From Piezodorus guildinii (taxonomy: Eukaryota > Arthropoda > Insecta > Hemiptera > Pentatomidae): DNA of 64,000 bases. Positions 41,833 through 52,198 of this stretch are shown piece by piece (position 1 is the first letter of the stretch; each line of letters opens with the position of its first letter). Position numbers and translations under genes: made by a program. The stretch covers positions 179,724,789-179,788,788 of the forward strand of contig CM041293.1 in the NCBI GenBank assembly GCA_023052935.1, read 5' to 3'. The notes under the pieces are model-generated. The model did not search any database. It saw nothing but the letters and a program-made list of their open reading frames with translations, and was not told the DNA's origin.

Positions 41833-42725
41833 TTAATGGTGGACTGTTAAATGTCTTTTCAAACTGTCAGAACGCACTGATTTATAAGGACAATAAGAAC
41901 ACTGAAACGGTTTCTCACAAGTATGATGGGCCATAATATGTCTTTTTAAAATGGTAGATTCAACTGATTTAAAATCACAGTAAGGGCATTGATAAGGTTT
42001 CTCACCTGTATGACGGGCCATTATATGTCGTTTTAAACTTATAGATACGAATGATTTATAATCACAATGAGGACAGTTATGAGGCTTCTCTCCTATATGA
42101 CGGGCCATTATGTGTCTCTTTAATTCATGTGATGTAGTAGATTTATGTTCACAATGAGGGCATTGATGTGGCTTCTCTCCTGTATGACGTGCCATTATAT
42201 GTCGTTTTACATTTATAGATGCTAATGATTTAAAATCACAATGAGGACAGTTATGAGGCTTCTCTCCTGTATGACGGGACATTATGTGTCTCTTTAATTC
42301 ATATGATGTAGTAGATTTATAATCACAATGAGGGCATTGATGTGGCTTCTCTCCTGTATGATGGGTCATTATGTGTTTCTTTAGTTCATAAGACGTAGTA
42401 AATTTATAATCACAATGAGGGCATTGATGTGGCTTTTCTCCTGTATGACGGGACATTGCGTGTCTCTTTAATTCATGTGATTAGTACATTTATAATCACA
42501 AAGAGGGCATTGATGTGGCTTCTCTCCCGTATGACAGGGACATTATATGCCTCTTTAATTCATTTGGTGCAGTGGATTTATAATCACAATGAGAGCATTG
42601 ATGTGGCTTCTCTCCTGTATGACGGGCCATTATATGTCTTCTTAAATGAAGTGGTGTTTTAGATTCATAATCACAGTGAGGACAATGATGGGACTTTTTA
42701 CCTGTATGGCAACTATCCTTGGCAC
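41833..42725 (-). CDS. C2H2 zinc-finger terminal exon 2
   Basis: A minus-strand exon begins after the acceptor GCTTATAG (42726 on) with GT completing Gly (phase 1) and ends at TAA, 41833-41835. It codes a tandem array of about nine to ten C2H2 fingers with the linker HTGEKPHQC/HNC and CPHCDYKS cores: a first finger near the exon start and seven clean ones in 41833-42456. Two single-base changes, an extra base near 42535 and a missing base near 42482, throw the finger between them out of frame and create a stop at 42496-42498. Unless these are sequencing errors, the exon is interrupted. The family is normally nuclear and DNA binding. Confidence 0.75.
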
Positions 42726-43799
42726 CTATAAGCAATAAGTAATCTTACTAAAAAATGAAATATAGCTTTGGAATTCAATTAAATATGTTATCATTAGCCC
42801 ATAGCAAAAAAAAAAAAAAATGGCAACAATCATATAAAATAAAATTATGGTTGCTAAGAATGATCACCAATCATCTATAAATGACGTTCCCTTGGTAAGA
42901 ATATTCATATGATAGCTTTTGATTTTTCACAATAATTCAAAGTTATAATTTCAAATGATCTTCTACTTCACATTTAGCCAATTACCGACAAAAACAATCT
43001 AGTGAACCATACCAGGTTTAGTTATGCAATGGGTCTTTTGGATGACTTTTGAATCCTAAAATAAAGATTAGATTGATAAAAAAGAATTAGAAATTAAAAA
43101 CTAAGAAAAAATGGTTATAATAGATGAAATTAAGACTCATCTCCTTAGCAAAAAATTAAAAATGAACCGACAGCAGAAAAGAGAATGATGGTAAAATTCC
43201 ACTCCTGCACACCTTATGATCAATGCGGACTTGATCATGGTAGGAATCTGTTGTAAATTACAATGTCTTTGATTTGGAGCCATTTTCGAATACTAGGTGG
43301 ACTGAAACTCTAATTTTAATGAGAATGAGTAGAATGAGTTATTGGGGTATTGTTACCAATTGGTGCCTTTTCCCTACTGTCTGCCAGGAAATTGGTCTAC
43401 TTACATTGTCAATAAAACAAAACCAAAAAATCTGGTGCGTGCAAAACATGACTTTCTCCATTGTTAAAGAATTAATTACATTGAGTTTTAATAGAAACAT
43501 TTGTTTTATTAAATAATCTATTATATTATATTTATGACGATCAGTTAGTTTTATCAGCTTTTCATCACTTTACGTTAACTTTTACAATAATATGTATAAG
43601 ATAATATTTGTTTCTGAAATCTTTAGCATTCCAACAGTATATTATACATTTATATTACTGTTCTCAAGTTCAAAAACAAAAAATTGCATTAAAAAAATAT
43701 TTTTGCAGCTTTCTCGTTTAGTTGAATATCGAATTCGTTCAACTTATATATTTACATGTTTTTTATCCTTGGTAACAAGATTATATTGTTATTTTTTTA

Positions 43800-44260
43800 G
43801 TACCTACAAAATTAAAGGTACTTTAGAAGAAGACAATTTAAAATATCGGCATTTAAGCCCTGTCACACTATTTTTAATCAGAATGAAATCTATATCATAT
43901 TAAAGCCCATTAAATTTTACATTAATATATAGAGTTTAATCAAAATTGTTGGAGCTGTTTTGAGAAAATAGAAAAAAGGAGCAAAATACTTAGTATAAAG
44001 TAGCTCTTTTGGTATGCTGATTTTGATGGAAAAGTTTTTGTAACATCTCGGGCGTATAGTTGTCTTAAACATGAAATTTCAGTTTCATAGGACTTTTCGT
44101 TTATGTGTGGGAGTTACCACACACAGAGACACAGACCTGGACTTGGTTATTTGGACTCATGGGACCCTAAAACGTGTATTTTCATTGAAAACTGGAATTC
44201 GAAAATTTTATATACTTTCCCTTACTATATATTTCATATAGATAGTTTGAGAAATTCAAA
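43800..44260 (+). repeat. Repeat C, copy 1
   Basis: A moderately conserved repeat with TAAAGCCCAT, GTAACATCTCGGGCGTATAG, a pattern ACACAGAGACACAGACCT, and an end CTTTCCCTTACTATATATTT. Other copies lie at about 59310-59690 (plus) and 51560-51790 (minus), with a partial one at 48820-48900. No frame. It may be the 3' part of an unidentified LINE. Confidence 0.55.
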
Positions 44261-44784
44261 TCCATTTCTTATACTTTGACCCCTCATGACCTTGACCATT
44301 TTATTTAATTATAACTAAGTGTTATATTAATTAGTTATATAATTAAAATTATATTAATAATACCACTATCAATAAATGCCTATGTTTACCAAATTATCTA
44401 AACAGCAAGAACTCAAAATTAAGTTCCATAATGTTTTAATACTCACAGCGTAATTCACAAATATATATTAGATGAGATGTACGATAGAGAGTTAAGAGTG
44501 AAAATTGCAGCTGATCAAATGTAATTTAATTATTTATGTTTACTTTATGTGTTACTAAGGAAATTCAATTAATACCCTTATGTGTGGACCATAAAACTAA
44601 TAGAAACACAGAAACAACATTCGGTGTGGGAAATCTTTCGCCTTTGTCATGACTTCAGACCACCTATAACGGTCATTTTCCTTCGATAACCTTGAACAAT
44701 CATTCTGCCCACAGTCTAATGACCCCATGAGGGTTCTCACTTGAGTGACCTGCTATCATATGACTTTTCAATTGTTCTATAAGA

Positions 44785-44870
44785 TCCCTATCCTAATTAA
44801 ACTTGGATAGGCAAAATTTAAGACTCACATTGTAATAGTAGCATAAAGTAACGTTAAATGAATAACAAAC
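44785..44870 (+). mobile_element. SINE family A fragment
   Basis: Matches the tail half of the family A SINE in plus orientation (CCTATCCTAATTAAACTTGG, then GTAGCATAAAGTAACGTTAA). The tRNA-like head is missing. Confidence 0.55.
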
Positions 44871-45166
44871 TGGTGCAGCCAACACAATACTTTCACTTAA
44901 CTCAGCTGTTTAAATCTATTTAAGAACTATAAAATAAACTTTAAAATTTTTAAAGTTAATTTGAATAAAAAGTTTATTTAGATATTTGTCTTGAAAAGTT
45001 CCTACCATTTTTCAAATTGTTCTGCTATACACTTATAATATGCACTGTTTTGTGGATCAAATTTCATTTACCAACAAAAAGGCATTTTCGGAACAATGAA
45101 TATTTAAAAAAATAAAAATGCGCTTCTATAATAAATAAACTATTATTAATTGTAAATTAAAAATAC

Positions 45167-45319
45167 CTTTTTCCAATTTATTCTCCTTTTTACTACTGTT
45201 ACTTTGAACATCAACATCAGAAGACATGTCTTCAGATTTTAAATCTTGCACATCTTTTAGAAAATCCATATCCCGACTTGAATCGCCTGATTGTCGTAAT
45301 GAAGAAGCAGGGTTTGAAT
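45167..45319 (-). CDS. Zinc-finger gene exon, 153 bases
   Basis: Acceptor TTTTTACAG (45320-45328) and donor GTATTTTT on the minus strand bound a 153-base exon that is phase 1 at both ends. It codes an Asp/Ser/Lys-rich segment (FLKDVQDLKSEDMSSDVD, then SSKKENKLEKG). The final Gly codon is completed by the GT that opens the zinc-finger exon at 42725. The exon would join the acidic N-terminal part to the fingers. No conserved domain is recognised. Confidence 0.65.
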
Positions 45320-45484
45320 CTGTAAAAAATGTATAATATTCTTGGGTAACTAGGCATGCAATAAAATAGAAAATAATGGGTTGTAAAACATAAAATGTCT
45401 GATTTTTTTATTTTAAACTTTACTGAAGATTCAAACATCTGTCAATTCTCGGTAAAATAATTATCATGTTTAATAAACACTTGC

Positions 45485-45848
45485 TAATCCTTTAATAAGA
45501 GAGATGAGGCCACTGGAGTTTAGAAGGTTGCACAACGCGGAATTGCGGAGTTTGTACCCTGTGAATATAATTGAGTTGATAGCATCGCGGAGACTCAAAT
45601 GGGCGCGTAAAGTTGTTGGGCTTAGTGAGGAACGGATTCCGAGAAAGTTGGTAGGTCCGAAACCGACTGGTAGGCGTCCGAAAGGTAGACTGAAGCGTCG
45701 ATGGGAGGATTGCATTAAGGCTGATCTCGGGGGCTTGGGCTTGACTGGTGAACATTGGACGAGTCTGTGCAGGCGAAGTTTGGTGGTATCGGCATCGAAC
45801 CTTCGGGTTCGGTAAGCCTATTATTATTATTATTATAATCCTTTAATA
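45485..45848 (+). mobile_element. LINE 3' end insertion, 13-bp duplication
   Basis: The body is 45498-45835, flanked by TAATCCTTTAATA at 45485-45497 and 45836-45848. It codes about 100 residues of the extreme C-terminus of a LINE RT: RLKWARKVVGLSEERIPRK, GRRPKGRLKRRWEDC and WTSLCRRS, the RLxWxGHV...GxRxxGRPxxRW pattern. It has a (TTA)n tail. It is inserted in the intron upstream of the 153-base exon. Confidence 0.85.
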
Positions 45849-46137
45849 GCTGACAATGCTTCTTTCATTTCTATGTAGGCATACAGATTTGTTTCATTTC
45901 AAATGGGACAAAAAAAAAAAAACACGCAATTTTCGAAAATTTTATTTTGATAAGTTCATATTCGGTCATTCCTTTGAAATACCCCTTTTTTTGCTGGCTT
46001 TATAAACCTTCTTCAGGAGATACGTTAAGCAACCAACCCCGTGGGTGGCCTCTAACATCAAATAAAGATGAATATATTTAGCGGCTATGGAAGTAAATTC
46101 TAATAAAACAGAGAACTTGATTTGATAGTTGAAAAAT
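45849..46137. other. Intron sequence, A-run and an inverted-motif echo
   Basis: Contains an A-run near 45910. On the minus strand, CCTGAAGAAGGTTTATAAAGCC (46000-46022) recalls the CTGANGA-hairpin part of the hammerhead-like motif but has no GAAA. Nothing else seen. Confidence 0.35.
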
Positions 46138-46380
46138 AGGGAGCGGCATCGTCTAGTGGTTGAGCACTAGTCTTCTGTTCTAGTACCGGCTTTGAACCGG
46201 TTATTTTAATTCTGTTATTTCAGCTGGGGAGCGACGACCCTAAGGTGAAGAGTGTGGAGACCTGGAGGAAAAAAAACCTGGCAGATCTGTATGACCTAAG
46301 CCTAATCATCTATTCCACGTGAAACAGTAAGAACCTCTTAAGTACTGAGCCCAAGACCTTGGTGGTGGAGGTAAAAGTTT
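46138..46380 (+). mobile_element. SINE family B, plus-strand copy
   Basis: Head GGAGCGGCATCGTCTAGTGG (46138-46160) and B-box-like CTTTGAACCGG. The body contains AAAACCTGGCAGATCTG and GTACTGAGCCCAAGACC, matching the reverse complement of 220-430. Near full length, diverged. Confidence 0.75.
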
Positions 46381-46780
46381 TTTTTCTTTTCAGAAGAAAA
46401 ATGCTGCCCATACAAGCTGAACAGTCAGTAGTTGATTATTAAATTTTAATAAATTAAAAGAGTTGGTGTTTCGTCCACCAATCTGTCTCAATGCTAGAGA
46501 CTTCGATTGGAAAGACTAATTAAAAAAAAAATATTCTGCCGGATAGCATTGTCTGACCTGAAGTTATATTTGAAATATAAAATAAATAAATTAAACAACA
46601 GGCAAATAAAAGGTAAACAAAATGAATAAAAACTAAACTAAGGAACATTAAAAACAAAATATTTAATCTGTTTAGAAAACAAAAGGAAAAAATAAAGTTA
46701 CAAAATATAATGAATATAAACCTTTTAAAGCTGTAAAAACTAATAAAACCTAAAAACTTAGAACTAATACAATTAATGAA
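46381..46780. other. AT-rich intron sequence
   Basis: No frames or named repeats. A-rich run near 46525. Confidence 0.35.
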
Positions 46781-47115
46781 AAGAAAAGGGTACTTAAGAG
46801 TTCAATTGTAAAAAGCGCGATGGTCGCTGTACGCGTGCAGTCCGTCGGCTGATAGTGCGCAAAGTACTCGTAGAGAGCGAAGAAAAAAAAATATTCCGGA
46901 AGGAATATTAGAATGGAGACCGTAGGTACTTCTGTGGATGATTGCATAGAGCGTCTAAAAACAAATATTTCCTAAGGAATATGAAGACGGGAGACCGTAG
47001 TAGATACTGCCTGAGTGAGCGTCCAAAAGCAACTGAAGGGAAAGATAAGCCGGCGTATTGCTGAAGGTGTAACCAAACTAAGTCTCTTTGGATATTAACA
47101 CACCGCCGGCTTCCT
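46781..47115. repeat. GC-richer island with a tandem ~75-base duplication
   Basis: Two adjacent related units are seen. Unit 1 (about 46886-46958) has AATATTCCGGAAGGAATATT, GGAGACCGTAG and GAGCGTC. Unit 2 (about 46959-47027) has AATATTTCCTAAGGAATATG, GGAGACCGTAG and GAGCGTC. The island is much GC-richer than the intron around it and has CGCGTGCAGTCCGTCGGC upstream. No frame is convincing. It might be a promoter, an LTR part or a structured element. Confidence 0.45.
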
Positions 47116-47389
47116 TTCTTCGAAATACAATACTTATAGTTTAACTAGGAGATATCTTAAAATTAGAATTTATAATAAAAATTACTAAAGTATATACATT
47201 ATATTAAAGAAAAAGTAGCGTTATTAAAATAGAATATAATGAAAATGTTTAATATAAAACAACAAGTATTTAAATGAAGTAACATATAAATGAGTATTAA
47301 AATATAACACATTCGGGCCCAAACAGTTGGTCTATGAAGTCCTACTAAAATAAAATCCTGTATCTCTACATCGCATATAGGGTCTCAGG

Positions 47390-47605
47390 TTATGTACATA
47401 TAGAGATTTGTACTATTTATCGGCTAACAGCCATGTAAGGAGGTGATTAGACCTTGATCACAACCAGCTGCCAGGTTTTTCTCCAATATTAGAGTACCCA
47501 CTTCATAGACGATGTGTGCCCCAGGGTGGCTCCATAGCAGAAATAACAGAATAAATAATTCTGTCTCAGCCGGCTCTATTCACTAGACCACATATTCTCC
47601 TAATC
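47390..47605 (-). mobile_element. SINE family B, minus-strand copy
   Basis: Body matches 220-430 (GTACATATAGAGATTTGTAC, CCAGGTTTTTCTCC, GTGTGCCCCAGG). The head is reduced: GGTCTAGTGAATAG is kept but the B-box region is deleted. Confidence 0.7.
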
Positions 47606-47844
47606 TATACAAGTATCATTGTTTAAAAATGATTCAGAGACTTAGTTTGAAAGAAAATCGCATCAAAATTGAACAGAAATCCATTAATTTTAAGTTATAC
47701 AACCAATAGATGTCTAGAGCACTTAGAGAAAGTACTTTAAAAATAAATCACACTGAATTCGTGATTAATAGATATCCTAAAATACGGTTCTTTGTATGTC
47801 AATATTTTTCATAAATTTGCACTCAATAAATAAATGTTTCTCAC
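47606..47844. other. Intron sequence
   Basis: AT-rich, nothing recognised. Confidence 0.35.
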
Positions 47845-47916
47845 CATCATCTGAGATAATCACTACTTCTTCTTCATAATTCCCATGTGTTTCTTCTTTT
47901 ACAAGAACAAGTCCAT
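47845..47916 (-). CDS. Zinc-finger gene exon, 72 bases, acidic
   Basis: Acceptor TTTCTGCAG and donor GTGAGAA bound a 72-base exon, phase 1 both ends. It codes GLVLVKEETHGNYEEEVV then IISDD, strongly acidic. It is similar to the 45-base exon at 50564-50608 (GLVKVKPE...), which suggests exon duplication. VKEE-type motifs also resemble SUMO-acceptor consensus sites (psi-K-x-E), an inference only. Confidence 0.7.
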
Positions 47917-48139
47917 CTGCAGAAATAAAAAGAATATTTCAAATAAATTAAGATCTTCAACTGAATATTATATCTCAAAACTGTATATTTTCTAACATAA
48001 TTAATACAGAGAATAATAAGCATGAAGAATTAATTTTAAAAATTTAAAATTCCACAAAACTTTTAAGCAAGTAATATTAAAATTTAAATGCAATATACAA
48101 AAAAAAAAAAAAAAAAGTTTAAAAAAAGGAAAAACTTAC
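47917..48139. other. Short intron
   Basis: A 223-base intron on the minus strand between two phase-1 exons, with an A-run near 48100. Confidence 0.55.
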
Positions 48140-48199
48140 AAGTTGCCTCGACTTCATCTGCGATTTCTTTTTTAATAGAAACATTCTCTTCATTTAAAC
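48140..48199 (-). CDS. Zinc-finger gene exon, 60 bases
   Basis: Acceptor TTTTTCAG and donor GTAAGT bound a 60-base exon, phase 1 both ends, coding LNEENVSIKKEIADEVEAT. It is similar to the 60-base exon at 51351-51410 (VSVLKEMADET), so the pair 60+45 and the pair 60+72 look like a duplicated exon couple. Confidence 0.7.
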
Positions 48200-49066
48200 C
48201 TGAAAAATTAATTTAAAGAAAACATTAATATATGGTTCATGAAAGGATAAAGGTATCTTATTTACAAATTTCTCTTCATGAAGTTTTAGTCATCATATTT
48301 ATTGACCGATCCTTGCCATTCAAAATATTTCTATTAGGCCAACATCTATTCTTTCCTTCCTGCTCATTGAATTGTATCAAAATCATGAATCATTCCATTT
48401 TTTGCAAACGTTTTTTATGCATATTTTTCCTCCTATTACTGACATGCACACACCAATTACTGACAGTGTGAGGAACCAATTCCTGACACTAAGTACCAAT
48501 ATCAAAATATTATATAAGTAACAGCACAGGTTAGAAACTCATTAATATTATCAGACGTTTAATCACAACAAATCAAAGTGCAGAAGGTTAAAATTCATAT
48601 GTATGTATCTAACTTCAATAAATTTTAAACGCTTAAAATATATGTTGTAGTCAAACATCTTTCTGACTTTTTAAACATAATAGAAAAATCATATTGAGAA
48701 ATTATCATCACTACCACGGCATCAAAGCTCGATCAACCTATTTTTAATGGGTGGTAGAACATCAATGGTTTGTTGGCAAGGACCAATGGCTTAATAGCGG
48801 GTGTATTTCCATTGACAATTGGAATTTGAAAAATTTCATGATCCCAATACTTTCTCTTACTATATATTTCATATATAAGTAAGTGAAAGTAATAAAATAA
48901 AATTTTTACTTAGAAAGCTGTTATGCTAGCAACTACGCTATAGGTGACCCCGAAAACCTAATTTATTTATGCCAATTTTCAGAGGGATTGAAGGAGGTAG
49001 GATCAGAACAAACAGAAATATATATTTTCACAATATAACAAACAGAAATATATATTTGCACAATAT
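48200..49066. other. Intron with repeat C and SINE scraps
   Basis: A partial repeat C lies at about 48820-48900 (GGAATTTGAAAAATTTCATG, then CTTACTATATATTTCATATA). A SINE family A head scrap lies at 48908-48950 (GCTGTTATGCTAGCAACTAC). A frame at 48232-48471 has no motif. A 36-base unit with ACAAACAGAAATATATATTT is repeated in tandem near 49010-49060. Confidence 0.45.
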
Positions 49067-49612
49067 TTTATTTTATTGAATTTTACAACTGTATATTACA
49101 TAAATACAATAAGTAAAAGTGATGAATTATAATAAAAGGCTTGTGAAGAAATTACCCAGCGGTAGTACTTCGATGTTTATTTAAGTAAGTAGATCCCAAG
49201 GCCATCTTCTTTTCAAGCACCTCAGAGGGTTGTCAGGAATATGTGAGGTTGATAGGTTGAGGACAAGAGGGTTTATATGGGATGGGAGTTTGGAATTAAA
49301 AGTGGTATATCTGGTACGAGAAAGGTCTGCAACAAATGGGATATTAAGGTCGTTATGGATGATTTCAATTGTGATGAAATAAGGAGCATTTAGGATTTTG
49401 GATTGTAAGGATTGGATGTGGGAGGAATTAGATGGCTTAGTAGAGCCGCAAAGCTCGATTCCATATGTCCAGATAGGTCTGATGACAGTAATATAAATGA
49501 GCTTTTTGTAGTGAATTGGAAGTTTTGAACGTTTGTCTAGCAAGTGTTGTAGTAATCGGTATCTATGGGCAGTTTTTTGTCGTTATAGTCTCGTGTGAGG
49601 GTTGCACAATAT
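49056..49612 (-). mobile_element. LINE-J family copy, 5' truncated
   Basis: The body is 49067-49601, flanked by TTGCACAATAT at 49056-49066 and 49602-49612. The minus strand codes the C-terminal part of the jockey RT (RPIWTYGIELCGSTKPSNSS, then ADLSRTRYTTFNSKL and RRCLKRRWPWDLLT-like end), closely similar to 25720-26072. There is one short deletion. Only the thumb-to-end part and the 3' UTR are present. Confidence 0.85.
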
Positions 49613-49639
49613 AACAAACAGAAATATATATTCAACAGT

Positions 49640-49717
<78 letters not shown>

Positions 49718-50362
49718 GAAATTTAGGACAAAACGTTGTTATTATTTTGTTTTACATCAACCAAGTCTCTTAGAAAAGGAATTACAATTTAAGTTTATTA
49801 GTTCACCCCTTGTTTTAAAAACTGTTCTTATTAATTCTCTATGGTTTTTATTATTTTTTATAATCAATGTGAAATTTCAGTTATTTATATAGTAAATTAT
49901 GTTTGGCAGTTATAATGGAAATCATTTAACTTTTTTTAAATTTTCTTTGGCTACATTAATTACATCATCTCTTCAAAGTTACCTCCAATAAAACAATCCA
50001 TATCAAATTATCAGCTAATTTTCCCCCACTCCGTTAACTAACTAATATTTGTATTTTTCATGTCTTTAAGGGCTGAGATTTTTAGAAAACAAAAATTGTT
50101 AAAGTTTAAAATTTGTATAATATAATTTATATGTATTCTTAGTGTATGAAAACATAAAAATCCCTGCCCGTTTCCAGACATAACATACAGTTAGGTGTGC
50201 TCCATACAATTCATGATACAAGAACAATATATCTTTATCTTCCAGAGCATTCATGCTTAACCTCACTTATAATACCTCATAACAAAAAGAGTTCTATGTA
50301 TGACTTAAACCCCAGTTATAAATGCCTAAAATCAGAAATAAATAAGTAGATATTTTACTCAC
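49613..50362. other. Intron with a long TA microsatellite
   Basis: A (TA)n tract lies at about 49644-49714. The remainder is AT-rich with no exon recognised. Confidence 0.5.
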
Positions 50363-50410
50363 CGCAATCAATTTCTAAATCCTCCTCTTGCTTAATAGCA
50401 ATTGTGGATA
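50363..50410 (-). CDS. Zinc-finger gene exon, 48 bases
   Basis: Acceptor GTTGCAG and donor GTGAGTA bound a 48-base exon, phase 1 both ends, coding STIAIKQEEDLEIDC. Contains an IKQE site of the psi-K-x-E type. Confidence 0.7.
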
Positions 50411-50563
50411 CTGCAACATAATTCAATGATTAGTTAATTTAAAAAATCACATAATCTCTTATAAAATTACATGTTTTTTGATAATTTATTCTTATATCTT
50501 CAATTTTGAGAGGGTGATTTGCAGAATGCATAAATACAACAAAGAATAATTAACAGTTCTCAC

Positions 50564-50608
50564 CTTCATCTGGGATAATTAGCTCTGGCTTCACTTTAAC
50601 AAGGCCAT
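50564..50608 (-). CDS. Zinc-finger gene exon, 45 bases
   Basis: Acceptor TCTATAG and donor GTGAGAA bound a 45-base exon, phase 1 both ends, coding GLVKVKPELIIPDE. VKPE is another psi-K-x-E site. Related to the exon at 47845-47916. Confidence 0.7.
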
Positions 50609-51350
50609 CTATAGACATAATGAAAATAATTAATACTTCAAATACGCAAATAAAAAGAAGTACAACAAAGTTAAAAATATATGATCAAAGGTTGATAGGA
50701 AGGTAGTCAGGTATTAAATAAACTATAAAACTAGATAAATAATAAACTACTTAAAAATAGAGCTGTTCAGGAAATAATACTTGATTACGGTTTTAAAAGA
50801 AAAAACATTGATGATGATTTTGGGAGCTGCAGCCAAACCAGATAATAATTTAATTTATTATGTCAACTAGCCACCAAAAAAGTGTGGGTGAGACACTCTT
50901 AAAGCTTAACATATTTTACTTTAAAAGCTGGAGATATTTTTCCAAGACCAAAGTTCATGTACAAAAGCTCAAATTCCTTTATAATAATAATATAATAATA
51001 AATTATTTTCAGTGCGCACTGACTATCGTGATATAATAGGAATTTTTATTCTGTTGGGTGATAGAATTATTATTAAAAAATTCAATTAATAAAACTAAAT
51101 ACTCATAAAAAAAAAAAAACAGGTTTTATTCACTTAACAAATAAAAAACAACAAAATTGTATATACTTATTTAATGCTTATTGAAAAGAGTTGAAACTAT
51201 GGGTTTGCACAGATGGTAATATGTTACAACCTTAGTGTCATTGGTTGTAACATATTCTGTCATGAAATATCGTGAAAACAACATAATGAGATAGCGACAA
51301 TGTAAGATAAAACTTTGTAAGTTCAAAAAGTCATTAGAAAAAAAAATTAC
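50609..51350. other. Intron sequence
   Basis: AT-rich, with an A-run near 51105. No exon or named repeat recognised. Confidence 0.4.
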
Positions 51351-51410
51351 CAGGAGGGATAGTTTCATCGGCCATTTCTTTCAGTACAGAAACACCACAA
51401 TTAATTGTAT
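51351..51410 (-). CDS. Zinc-finger gene exon, 60 bases (most upstream seen)
   Basis: Acceptor TTTTTTCAG and donor GTAATTTT bound a 60-base exon, phase 1 both ends, coding TINCGVSVLKEMADETIPP. It is the most 5' exon recognised; a start codon exon was not found between 51411 and 64000, where the strand next carries the convertase gene. Confidence 0.65.
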
Positions 51411-52045
51411 CTGAAAAAAAAAAAATAAATCAAATGTCTATGTAACGTAAATAATGTACCTAACTATTAATTTATAAATGTTTTATCATGAATCCAAGCA
51501 ACTAACTGACTGAGCCCTAGGAATTCATGCACTTTCTTAATACTTTCGCTTACCCATATATGAAATATATAGTAAGGGAAAGTATTGTGATCATGAAAAT
51601 TTTGGAATTCCAGTTATCAACAGAAATACATGATATAGAATCCAAATAACAAAGTCCCACAATAAGTTGTGTCTATGTGGTAAGTCCAGTAGGAAAAGGT
51701 GTACGAAACTGAAATTTTATATTTGAGACAAATGTACGCCTGAGATGTTACAGCAATTGTTTCACTAAAAGATCCAATAGGTTTATTACTTAATACATCT
51801 AATTTATACTTTCATGCCTAACTGTTTAAACCATTAAAAATATTTTTTTAAAAGAAAGTTGATGCATATATAAAATGATTGCTTATTTACTTTCCATCAC
51901 CTATATGTAAAATATATAATAAGGGAAAATATATTATAGTACATAGTATGCTCTGAATGCAATAAAATACGTAAAAATGAAATGTTTTTGATAAGATAAC
52001 AGAATACTCACAACAAATCAGTAATACCCTATCGTGATCTAGCTT
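51411..52045. other. Region upstream of the last zinc-finger exon seen
   Basis: Holds repeat C copy 2 (minus, about 51560-51790) and a partial repeat of its CTTACTATATATT-type end at about 51900-51930. No exon recognised. Confidence 0.4.
51560..51790 (-). repeat. Repeat C, copy 2
   Basis: Reverse complement matches 44060-44260, including CATCTCAGGCGTACATTTG and ACTTACCACATAGACACAAC. Confidence 0.55.
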
Positions 52046-52198
52046 CCTAAAATAATTTTTTTTTTTCTCTGGCGCGACAGGCCCTGTAGGCCCTTGGCTG
52101 CGTGGTGTAAATCTATCTCCTGAGAGATTACACTCACGTTTCTCGATGTATTTGATATGGTAGAGTCATCAATCCCTACGCCTAATCCTAAAATAATT
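52046..52198 (-). mobile_element. 129-base retroposed tail, 12-bp duplication
   Basis: The body is 52058-52186, flanked by CCTAAAATAATT at 52046-52057 and 52187-52198. A T-run at its left end shows that the element was inserted in minus orientation with a poly(A) tail. The family is unknown. Confidence 0.75.

Larger units (their letters stand above)
42726..45166 (-). other. Intron of the zinc-finger gene
   Basis: Lies between the 153-base exon at 45167-45319 and the zinc-finger exon. It contains a copy of the unclassified repeat C (about 43800-44260), a SINE family A fragment (about 44785-44870), and a short frame at 43274-43516 with no motif. No coding exon recognised. Confidence 0.5.

Noticed and set aside
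49602..49892. Plus-strand frame with a Tyr-Ile repeat
   Set aside because: Product of the (TA)n microsatellite.
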